36,892 nucleotides of DNA from the NCBI GenBank assembly GCA_024642465.1, contig JAHEBA010000025.1, positions 1 to 36,892 on the forward strand, in the 5' to 3' direction. How positions within the stretch are numbered: the first letter of the stretch is position 1; the number at the start of each line of letters is the position of its first letter. Both the position numbers and the translations under genes were made by a program. Origin of the DNA: Alphaproteobacteria bacterium (GTDB lineage Bacteria; Pseudomonadota; Alphaproteobacteria; Rhizobiales; Aestuariivirgaceae). This document shows positions 23,299 to 30,472 of this stretch, piece by piece. The notes below the pieces were generated by a model. It was given only the letters and a program-made list of their open reading frames with translations, searched no databases and had not been told where the DNA came from.

Positions 23299-24501
23299 AT
23301 GTCCTCAAGCTCCAAACTCGTCATCCGCAATATCGGCATGATCCTCACCGGCCGCATGGAGGAACCGATCATGGACGCCGAATGCGTGATAGCCGAAGAC
23401 GGCAGGATCACCGCCATCGGCAAGGAGGACGATTTCGACACATCCGGCTCGACGACCGAAGTCGATGCGCATGGCACGACCCTGTCGCCCGGCCTGATCG
23501 ACAGCCACGTGCACCCGGTGGTGGGCGACTACACCCCGCGCCAGCAGCAGCTGAACTGGATCGACTCGACCCTGCATGGCGGCGTGACCTGCATGATTTC
23601 GGCCGGCGAGGTGCACATGCCGGGCCGGCCCAAGGATATTATCGGGCTCAAGGCCATGTCGATTGCCGCCCAGCGCTGGTACGACAATTTCCGCCCGTCA
23701 GGCGTCAAGGTGCTGGCCGGCGCGCCGGTCATCGAGCACGGCATGGAAGAGCATGACTTCCAGGAACTGGCAGCGGCGGGCGTGAAGTTTCTCGGCGAGG
23801 TCGGGCTTGGCACCGTCAAGGATGGCAAGACCGCCGGCCAGATGGTGTCATGGGCGCGCAAGTACGGCATCCAGTCCACCATCCATACCGGCGGGCCATC
23901 GATCCCAGGCTCCGGCTTGATCGATGCCGACATGGTGCTGGAGACCGGCACCGACGTTGTCGGTCACATCAATGGCGGACATTCCGCGCTGCCGGATGAC
24001 CAGATCAAGTGCCTGTGCGAGAACTGCAAGGCGGCGCTGGAAATCGTGCACAACGGGAATGAGCGTGCAGCCCTTCTCACGCTCAACACCGCGCGCGAAC
24101 TGGGCAAGCTCGACCAGATCATTCTGGGCACCGACGGGCCGGCCGGCTCGGGCGTGCAGCCGCTCGGCATCCTGCGCATTATCGCCATGCTGTCGTCGCT
24201 GGGCAACGTGAAGGCTGAAAACGCCTGGTGCTTTGGCACCGGCAATACCGCGCTCCGCCGCTCGCTTGATTGCGGCATCGTCGAGGTGGGGCGTGCTGCC
24301 GACTTCGTGTTCGTCGACCAGGCCCAGCATGCGCCGGGCAAGAACATGCTGGAGTCGATACAGCTCGGCAACCTGCCCGGCGTCGGGATGACGGTGATTG
24401 ACGGCATCGTGCGCACCGGGCGGTCGCGCAACACGCCGCCCGCGCAAAAGGTGCCGGAGCTCACCAGAGCCCCGCCTGCAAGCCTCGGCGGCGGGCATTA
24501 A
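23299..24501 (+). CDS. Enamidase-like metal-dependent amidohydrolase
   Basis: A 400-residue amidohydrolase-superfamily enzyme. Metal-binding elements are His70 and His72 (LIDSHVHP), a bridging Glu candidate in KFLGEVGLGTV, histidines in STIHTGG and HINGGHSA, and the catalytic Asp279 in LGTDGPAG. The segment GGVTCMISAGEVHMPGRPKD resembles enamidase of Eubacterium barkeri, which opens 6-oxo-tetrahydronicotinate to 2-formylglutarate. The substrate here is not certain; an imidazolonepropionase- or dihydroorotase-like role looks less likely. It has GAGGG before the ATG and follows a MarR gene. No other nicotinate-pathway gene lies in the window. Confidence 0.8.
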   Translation: MSSSSKLVIRNIGMILTGRMEEPIMDAECVIAEDGRITAIGKEDDFDTSGSTTEVDAHGTTLSPGLIDSHVHPVVGDYTPRQQQLNWIDSTLHGGVTCMISAGEVHMPGRPKDIIGLKAMSIAAQRWYDNFRPSGVKVLAGAPVIEHGMEEHDFQELAAAGVKFLGEVGLGTVKDGKTAGQMVSWARKYGIQSTIHTGGPSIPGSGLIDADMVLETGTDVVGHINGGHSALPDDQIKCLCENCKAALEIVHNGNERAALLTLNTARELGKLDQIILGTDGPAGSGVQPLGILRIIAMLSSLGNVKAENAWCFGTGNTALRRSLDCGIVEVGRAADFVFVDQAQHAPGKNMLESIQLGNLPGVGMTVIDGIVRTGRSRNTPPAQKVPELTRAPPASLGGGH

Positions 24502-24550
24502 GGGGTGGCCGCGCAACTCATTCGCAGGCACCTGGCCGGTGGATGGCCGC

Positions 24551-25702
24551 TCACCACCACCTGTCCGGCAGCAGCAGGTTGCTGCGCGACAGGTCGTTGA
24601 CGTCGCGCATGCCGCACAGCGCCATGGTGATGTCGAGCTCCTTCTGGATGATTTCCAGCGTTTTGGTCACGCCTTCCTCGCCCATGGCGCCGAGCCCATA
24701 AAGGAAGGCGCGGCCGATATAGGTGCCTTGCGCGCCGAGCGCCTTTGCCTTGAGCACGTCTTGCCCTGAGCGGATACCGCCATCCATGTGCACTTCGACC
24801 TTGTCGCCGACCGCGTCGACCACTGGGCCGAGGGCGGCGATGGAAGAGATGGCGCCGTCAAGCTGGCGTCCGCCATGGTTGGACACCACAATGGCGTCGG
24901 CGCCGACGGTCAGGGCCTTCTTGGCGTCCTCCGGGTCGATGATGCCCTTGAGGATCAACTTGCCGCCCCACTCCTTCTTGATCCACTCCAGGTCCTTCCA
25001 GTTGAGCTTGGGGTCGAACTGTTCGTTGGTCCAGCTCGACAGGGACGACATGTCGTCGACGCCCTTCGCGTGGCCGACGATGTTGCGGAAGGTGCGCCGT
25101 TGGGTGCCCAGCATGCCGAGGCACCAGCGCGGCTTCATCGCCAGATTGATCATGTTGGCAAGGGTCGGCTTGGGCGGCGCGCTGAGGCCGTTCTTCACGT
25201 CCTTGTGGCGCTGACCGAGAATCTGCAGGTCAACCGTAAGCACCAACGCCGAACATCCTGCGGCCTTGGCGCGGCTGATCAGATTTTTCGAAAAGTCACG
25301 GTCGCGCATGACGTACAGCTGGAACCAGAACGGCTTGCTGGTGTGCTCGGCCACGTCCTCGATCGAGCAGATCGACATGGTGGACAGGGTGAAAGGCACG
25401 CCGAACTTCTCGCACGCCTTGGCCGCCAGGATCTCGCCGTCGGCGCGCTGCATGCCGGTCAGGCCGGTGGGTGCGAGGGCTACGGGCATCGCGACCTGTT
25501 CGCCTATCATGGTGGTCTTGGTGGTGCGTTTGTCCATATCGACCGCCACCCGCTGGCGCAGCTTGATCTTCGAGAAGTCGCTCTCGTTGGAGCGATAGGT
25601 GCTCTCCGTATACGAGCCTGAGTCCGCGTAGTCATAGAACATGCGCGGCACCCGGCGCTGGGCCAGCTTGCGGAGATCCTCGATGCAGGTAATTGTCGTC
25701 AT
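24551..25702 (-). CDS. FMN-dependent alpha-hydroxyacid dehydrogenase (L-lactate dehydrogenase-like)
   Basis: A 383-residue TIM-barrel flavoprotein of the LldD/glycolate oxidase/mandelate dehydrogenase family, oxidising a 2-hydroxyacid to a 2-oxoacid. The N-terminal YDYADSGSYTESTYR, FMN-site segments ALAPTGLTGMQRADGE and WFQLYVMRDRDF, the catalytic His276 in VVSNHGGRQLDG and the phosphate-binding DGGIRSGQDVLKAKALGA are all present. The LLPDRWW end is unlike E. coli LldD. Which hydroxyacid it uses cannot be told. A GntR-like operator lies 26-50 bases upstream of its ATG, as in lactate operons controlled by LldR. It is separated from the upstream TAXI gene by a terminator-like hairpin. Confidence 0.9.
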   Translation of the reverse strand: MTTITCIEDLRKLAQRRVPRMFYDYADSGSYTESTYRSNESDFSKIKLRQRVAVDMDKRTTKTTMIGEQVAMPVALAPTGLTGMQRADGEILAAKACEKFGVPFTLSTMSICSIEDVAEHTSKPFWFQLYVMRDRDFSKNLISRAKAAGCSALVLTVDLQILGQRHKDVKNGLSAPPKPTLANMINLAMKPRWCLGMLGTQRRTFRNIVGHAKGVDDMSSLSSWTNEQFDPKLNWKDLEWIKKEWGGKLILKGIIDPEDAKKALTVGADAIVVSNHGGRQLDGAISSIAALGPVVDAVGDKVEVHMDGGIRSGQDVLKAKALGAQGTYIGRAFLYGLGAMGEEGVTKTLEIIQKELDITMALCGMRDVNDLSRSNLLLPDRWW

Positions 25703-25727
25703 GGTGTCAGCCCTCGGCCCTTGTTCC

Positions 25728-25752
25728 GGTCAATTGGTAAAACAAATTGACC
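25728..25752. promoter_or_regulatory. GntR/LldR-like operator
   Basis: Perfect 8-bp arms GGTCAATT (25728-25735) and AATTGACC (25745-25752) flank a centre that is itself close to AATTGGT-N3-ACCAATT, the pattern bound by FadR-subfamily GntR regulators such as LldR. It lies just ahead of the alpha-hydroxyacid dehydrogenase start. Confidence 0.5.
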
Positions 25753-25776
25753 ACGGAATCCACTATACTTCCGTGG
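25751..25776 (-). terminator. Terminator-like hairpin behind the TAXI gene
   Basis: CCACGGAA and TTCCGTGG form a perfect 8-bp stem around a 10-base loop. On the minus strand it is followed by TCAATTTGTTTT. It overlaps the last codons of the TAXI reading frame, and its outer arm touches the neighbouring operator. Confidence 0.55.
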
Positions 25777-27087
25777 ATAGTTTGCCGGATTTTCTTCTGG
25801 AATTTCCGGCCTTGCCGTCCAGTTCGGCCTGCCGTGCGGTTATCGCATCCAGTGCGACACGCCAGGTAAAGGCGAAATACTGGAAACCCTGACCGTCGAT
25901 CCGGTCCTTGTCCAGGTCGTTGACCACCTGGTCCAGCATCTCGAACAGGCCGGAGCGCAGCCGGTCCAGTTCGCTGGCCGAGGCCGAGGTCCGCGCAGTT
26001 TCGGTGACCCTCAGCAAATCCAGGTTGTAGACGTCGATGCGGCCTTTCTGGCCTTCCTCCCATCGGCGCTTCACCCACAGCAGCAGTGACGCAAGGATGG
26101 CCGCAACGGAAATGGTGACCCCGATCGGCTCGGCGTTTTCTTGGAAGAAACTGGGCTGGTCGCGATTGTAGAAGGCGGCGGCACCGGGGTGAACCGGCAA
26201 GAGTGTGGCGCCGCTGAGCGCGGGCTGGCTCACGAAGCTGGCAAGCCTTGATGACAACGAGAGTTCGCGCTGGTTTTCGAACAGGGTGGCCGTGACGCGG
26301 CGCACCACTTCTTCAGGCACCGCGTTGCGGGTGACGAGAATGCGATCTGCGGCGACAGTCGTAATGTCACGGTCGGGGATGGCCGGCGTTCCCGAGTAGA
26401 CGCCCTTGGCCAGAGTTACGGTCTTCAATGCCGGACGCTTGACCTGCATGGCGGCAGCCTGGTCGATCTCCACGATCTAGATCTGTGCGGCGTCCGCCAG
26501 CCGCTTCAACCGGCGGTTGCTGGGCGCGCGCATAACGAACATGGCGTCGATATCGTGGTTGCGCAGCGCGAGAATTGCGTCGTCCTGGTCATAGGGCCGG
26601 GCGGTGAACCGTTCGGGTTGCACCGTGTACTGGTCGATGATGTACCAGAACGAGCGATATTCGGACGATGTGATGGCAGGCAGTCCAACCCGCTTGGCCA
26701 CAATGTCGCGGACGGACTTTATGCCTGCGTCACGCCGAGCGATCAGGTGATAGGTGTCCGGATACAGGTTGGCGATCATGGCGAGATCGGGCTGCGAGAT
26801 TGCATCGGCGGGGATCGCGGCAAAATCGATGATGCCGTCTTCCAGAAGCTTCAGGCTCTCGCTGGACCCTGCCGTCTGGAATACGCTGATGCGAATGCCG
26901 TCGGCGGGACTCGAGGCCTTTTCGGCCAGGGCCTCGAGCAGCTCGAAATTGTCGGAACCGCGGCGTTCGGCGCCGACCTTCCAGGTCCGGTCGGAGGCCG
27001 TGTCCTGGCTGGCATAAAGCCATGCTCCCAGTGCAATCACGAAATCATCAACGGTATCAGTGCAAGCAGCAAGCCTCGTCTGTTCAC
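25763..27087 (-). pseudogene. TAXI-family TRAP solute-binding protein, disrupted
   Basis: Three pieces make one TAXI-type binding protein of about 440 residues with a C-terminal membrane anchor. The N-terminal piece (GTG 27087, NRRGLLLALIPLMIS) is a signal segment that continues as IALGAWLYASQD only after a one-base shift near 27038-27041. The main domain (KVGAERRGSDNFELLEALAE to RLADAAQI) then meets an in-frame TAG at 26477-26479. The same frame continues with IVEIDQAAAMQV and the conserved YSGTPAIPDRDITTVAADRI, then a membrane helix (GVTISVAAILASLLLWV). The TAG sits in a GATCTAGATC palindrome. Decay of a real gene is the simplest reading. It lies 31 bases behind the PuuD-like gene; membrane partners of a TAXI system are not seen. 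Confidence 0.8.
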
Positions 27088-27118
27088 CGTGTCACGGCTT
27101 TGCCCCCGGCGCCCAGCG

Positions 27119-27883
27119 TCAGCCATCGCGCCGCGCCTGTGCATAGTCTTCCACGGCCTGGCCGAATGCCTCGAACAGGCGCACCGAATCCGGGTTTTCG
27201 CTGGCGCGGTACTCGGGATGCCACTGCACGGCCAGCGCAAAGCCGGTTGCTTCCTTCACGGTGACGGCCTCTATGGTGCCGTCAGGCGCCCGGGCCATGA
27301 CCTCCAGGCCATTGCTGAGGCGGTCGATGCCCTGCCGGTGAACGGTGTTCACCATGGTGCCGCTCTTCTTAAGGATGCGGTGCAGCAGGCTGCCCGGTTC
27401 GATGGCGATGGGGTGGGCCGGTCCATAGCGCACGGCCACGTCATTGCTGTCGGGCGCGCGGTGATCGAGCCGGCCGGGCAGGTCCTGGATTTCCGTCGCC
27501 AGTGTTCCGCCGAACACGACGTTCAGTTCCTGGAAGCCACGGCAGATGCAAAACAGTGGCATGCCGCGGCTGATGGCTTCGCGGATCAGTGGCAAGGTCA
27601 GGCTGTCGCGGGCGTGATCATAGGGCTCGTGGCGCTGAGATGGCGTGTCGCCATAGTGCGGCGGGTGCACGTTCGAGGTGGCGCCGGTGACAAGGATGCC
27701 ATCAATGCGGTCCAGCATCCGTTCCACGCCATAGGCATCGCCCATTGCCGGTAGGATCACCGGCAGCACGCGGGCGCAATCGGTCAGGGCGCGAAGATAC
27801 TTGTCGCCGGCTGAGTGGAAGTGCAGCCCGTCCTTTTCCGATACGTCGGCAGGCACTCCAACAAGGTAGGGTCTGGGCATCAT
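27119..27883 (-). CDS. Gamma-glutamyl-gamma-aminobutyrate hydrolase-like (PuuD, peptidase C26)
   Basis: A 254-residue class I glutamine-amidotransferase-like hydrolase. The nucleophile lies in LFCICRGFQELNVVFGGTL (the second Cys of CICRG), and the His/Glu of the triad in ALAVQWHPEYRASE. GILVTGATSNVHPPHYG is the typical oxyanion-side loop, and HRQGIDRLSNGLEV is also conserved in PuuD proteins. These enzymes cut gamma-glutamyl amides, for example in putrescine degradation, though no other puu gene is present. The start is one of two adjacent ATGs (27883 or 27880) with GGTGGA upstream. It probably heads the transcript that includes the damaged TAXI gene. Confidence 0.87.
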   Translation of the reverse strand: MMPRPYLVGVPADVSEKDGLHFHSAGDKYLRALTDCARVLPVILPAMGDAYGVERMLDRIDGILVTGATSNVHPPHYGDTPSQRHEPYDHARDSLTLPLIREAISRGMPLFCICRGFQELNVVFGGTLATEIQDLPGRLDHRAPDSNDVAVRYGPAHPIAIEPGSLLHRILKKSGTMVNTVHRQGIDRLSNGLEVMARAPDGTIEAVTVKEATGFALAVQWHPEYRASENPDSVRLFEAFGQAVEDYAQARRDG

Positions 27884-27886
27884 CAA

Positions 27887-28191
27887 GGGTCCACCAGGCG
27901 CTGTCTCTGTTGACGATTACCTAGACCCTGCATTTTGGAACTGTCCACCAGTTTTTGGTGTGAAAGCTTACTCCATGTCGGCGAATTAAGGATCGCGCGC
28001 AAAGGTTGGTGTTGTATCTCGTACCGGTTTCGGCTTTATTCCTTCGTCGCAGTTCCTTGCGGGGCTGTTCATATCCATCGATCCGCAACAGCGCATGCGG
28101 CCCCCCTGCCGGCAGAAGCAGACAACAATGAGGGAGCGTTTCTGACGGCAAGCCATCTATGCATGTTGTGAGTGTATTCAGGGAGAAACAA
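27887..28191. other. Divergent intergenic region of about 305 bases
   Basis: No credible gene. It must contain the promoters of the PuuD-like gene (leftward) and the TRAP operon (rightward). The one symmetric element is CACCA-N5-TGGTG at 27946-27960, a possible regulator site or small hairpin. I found no sigma-54 type -24/-12 pair. Confidence 0.5.
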
Positions 28192-29283
28192 ATGGATCGT
28201 CGCAAGTTTATCAAGTCTGCCGGTATTGCCACCGGCGCAGCTGCCGCCACCACGCTGGCCACGCCGGCCATTGCCCAGGCCACCAAGGACATGGTGATCG
28301 TGTCCACGTGGCCGCGGGACTTCCCGGGTCTCGGCACCGGCGCACAGCGCCTTGCAGCGCGCATCGGCGAACTGACAGAAGGCCGCATCAATGTGCAGTA
28401 CTTCGCGGCCGGCGAGCGCGTCGGTGCGTTCGATGTTTTCGACGAAGTGGCCGCCGGCAACAGCCAAGCCTACCACGCCGCCGATTACTACTGGAAGGGC
28501 AAGCACCCGGCCTGGGCCTACTTCACGGCGGTGCCGTTCGGCCTGACCCACCAGGAGCAGGATGCCTGGATCAACCACATGGGCGGCCAGGCCCTGTGGG
28601 ACGAGGTAGCCTCTAGCTTCGGCCTGAAGTGCATGATGGCAGGTTGCACCGGCGTGCAGATGGGCGGCTGGTTCAACAAGGAAATCAACTCGGCCGACGA
28701 CCTCAAGGGCCTGAAGATGCGCATCCCGGGCCTCGGCGGTGACGTCATGGCCAAGCTGGGCGCATCGCCGGTTTCGCTGCCGGGCGGCCAGATTTACGAA
28801 AACTTGGTGTCCGGCGCCATCGACGCCACCGAGTGGGTGGGACCGTGGAATGACTACTTCATGAAGTTCTACGAAGCCGCCAAGTACTACTACTATCCGG
28901 GCATGCACGAAGCCGGTTCCACGCTGGCGCTCGGCATCAACGAGAAGTGGTGGTCCGACCTGTCGAAGACCGACCAGGAAATCATCAAGGCTGCCTGCGG
29001 CGAAGAGCACATGAAGTCGATGTCCGAATACAACGCGCTCAACGGCACCTACCTGACCAAGCTGATCAAGGAAAACGGCGTTGAACTGCGTGAGTTCAAC
29101 GACGACGTGTACGACAGCTTCGGCAAGGCAGCGGAAGAAGTGTTCGCCGAAACGGTGGCTCACTCCGACCTGGCTAAGCGCACGCACGAAAGCTTCGTTG
29201 CAGCGCGTGCTGACGTGGGCGGCTGGATGAAGCTGTCCGACGTGGCCTACCTGAACCAGCGCAACCGAGTGCTGGGCATGTAA
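28192..29283 (+). CDS. TRAP transporter solute-binding protein (DctP family, TakP-like)
   Basis: A 363-residue periplasmic binding protein. The N-terminus MDRRKFIKSAGIATGAAAAT is a twin-arginine-like signal ending near AIAQA. The DctP fold follows: STWPRDFPGLGTGAQRLAAR, the AGERVGAFDVFDEVAAG segment, GWFNKEINSADDLKGLKMRIPG with the substrate-carboxylate Arg region, and IDATEWVGPWNDYFMKFYEA. The pattern resembles the TakP group, which binds 2-oxoacids or lactate, so an organic acid ligand is likely. ATG 28192 has AGGGAG six bases upstream. The permease genes follow after a GC-rich hairpin. Confidence 0.92.
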   Translation: MDRRKFIKSAGIATGAAAATTLATPAIAQATKDMVIVSTWPRDFPGLGTGAQRLAARIGELTEGRINVQYFAAGERVGAFDVFDEVAAGNSQAYHAADYYWKGKHPAWAYFTAVPFGLTHQEQDAWINHMGGQALWDEVASSFGLKCMMAGCTGVQMGGWFNKEINSADDLKGLKMRIPGLGGDVMAKLGASPVSLPGGQIYENLVSGAIDATEWVGPWNDYFMKFYEAAKYYYYPGMHEAGSTLALGINEKWWSDLSKTDQEIIKAACGEEHMKSMSEYNALNGTYLTKLIKENGVELREFNDDVYDSFGKAAEEVFAETVAHSDLAKRTHESFVAARADVGGWMKLSDVAYLNQRNRVLGM

Positions 29284-29295
29284 CAGCAGACATTG

Positions 29296-29335
29296 CGCAG
29301 CCGGCGGGGTCCCGAGGGGGTATCCGCCGGCTGCG
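29296..29335 (+). repeat. Intercistronic 12-bp GC-rich hairpin
   Basis: CGCAGCCGGCGG pairs perfectly with CCGCCGGCTGCG across a 16-base loop, 12 bases behind the binding-protein stop. No T-run follows. Such hairpins often protect the upstream mRNA end so that the binding protein is made in excess over the permeases. Confidence 0.6.
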
Positions 29336-29459
29336 TCGACTCGTCTCGGCGCAGGCGACAGCCATTTGCGATTAGCTCTAGGTGCCTGTGCTGTTTCCCG
29401 AACAGGGGTCAACGGGTGGCGGGAAGTGCCCCGCCGGGGATAACAGGGCGGAAAAAGAC

Positions 29460-30443
29460 GTGAGCACACAGTCGATCGATGTGACGGCGGGAACGCTGGG
29501 ATGGCGGATGTTTTCGTGGTCCGTCACGTTCCTTACATTTGCATTTCTGTTGAACAATTTTCTGACCTACTGGGCCGGCTGGCCCGGCGCGTCAGCAGCC
29601 CTGTCAGGCGCAGGGGCCGTCGGCTGGGTTCAGCTGCTCATCTATCCGCTAGCCGTCGTCCTCGGCGCACTGATAGTGCAGCGCTCGCGCGGACTGGCAC
29701 TCAGGGCCGATGCGGCGAGGCTCTATGCCATCACCGCCTACATCATCCGCTGGGCGTTCTTCTCGGTATTGCTCGTCGGCCTCGCTGACGCCTTGATCTC
29801 GTTTCTGCGTGTGGAAGGCATGCTCGACAGCGTGGTGGGCAGCAATCTGGCGGGCGAACTGGGGCGGCCCCAGTTCCGCGGGCTGTGGGTACACATTCCC
29901 CTTTGCGTGCTGTCGTTCGCGCTTGCGGCGGTGTACCGCAAGACGCTCGGCTTCATCTGGTTGTCGCTGCTTGTGGTGGTGGCCGAACTGCTCATCGTGT
30001 TCACCCGCTTCATCTTTTCCTACGAGCAGGCCTATATGGGCGACCTGGTGCGCTTCTGGTATGCGGCCCTGTTCCTATTCGCCAGCGCTTACACCCTGAT
30101 TGAGGAAGGCCATGTGCGCGTGGACGTGCTCTATGCCGGCTTCCAGGAGCGGCGCAAGGGCCTGGTGAACCACTGGGGTTCGATCCTGCTCGGCATGACG
30201 CTGTGCGCCGTGATCATGTGGTTTGGCATGGAAGGCAAGGCCAGCATCATCAACTCGCCGCTGCTCAACTTCGAGGTCTCGCAGTCGGGCTTCGGCATGT
30301 ACACCAAGTACATGATGGCCGGCTTCCTTGCGGTGTTCGCCGTATCGATGATGATCCAGTTTGCAGGTTACCTGCTGGAGGCGATTGCCGACCGACGCGC
30401 TGAACCGGGCAAGCGCGAAATCGCCAATCCCGGCGGTCACTGA
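29460..30443 (+). CDS. TRAP transporter small permease subunit (DctQ family), enlarged
   Basis: A 327-residue membrane protein, much longer than typical DctQ subunits (about 160-200 residues, four helices). I count about eight hydrophobic segments, for example WSVTFLTFAFLLNNFLTYWA, LLIYPLAVVLGALIVQRSRG, FIWLSLLVVVAELLIVFTRF and MMAGFLAVFAVSMMIQFAGY. The second half has the DctQ-like EGHVRVDVLYAGFQERRKG (residues about 217-235). The extra N-terminal helices are of unknown role. GTG 29460 (STQSIDVTAG) is the likely start; an upstream GTG at 29382 gives a longer, unlikely leader. It pairs with the large permease 29 bases downstream. Confidence 0.85.
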   Translation: MSTQSIDVTAGTLGWRMFSWSVTFLTFAFLLNNFLTYWAGWPGASAALSGAGAVGWVQLLIYPLAVVLGALIVQRSRGLALRADAARLYAITAYIIRWAFFSVLLVGLADALISFLRVEGMLDSVVGSNLAGELGRPQFRGLWVHIPLCVLSFALAAVYRKTLGFIWLSLLVVVAELLIVFTRFIFSYEQAYMGDLVRFWYAALFLFASAYTLIEEGHVRVDVLYAGFQERRKGLVNHWGSILLGMTLCAVIMWFGMEGKASIINSPLLNFEVSQSGFGMYTKYMMAGFLAVFAVSMMIQFAGYLLEAIADRRAEPGKREIANPGGH

Positions 30444-30472
30444 CCAGCCAATCGTTTCTGGGGCACAAGAAC

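Noticed and set aside
26555..27754. A 399-codon open frame on the plus strand opposite the TAXI and PuuD genes
   Set aside because: It spans the boundary of two clearly recognised minus-strand genes and has no family features.
28069..29469. A 466-codon open frame on the minus strand opposite the TRAP binding protein
   Set aside because: It is the antisense of a strongly recognisable DctP gene, has no domain I can recognise, and its composition (His/Val/Gly-rich) is typical of antisense frames at high GC.
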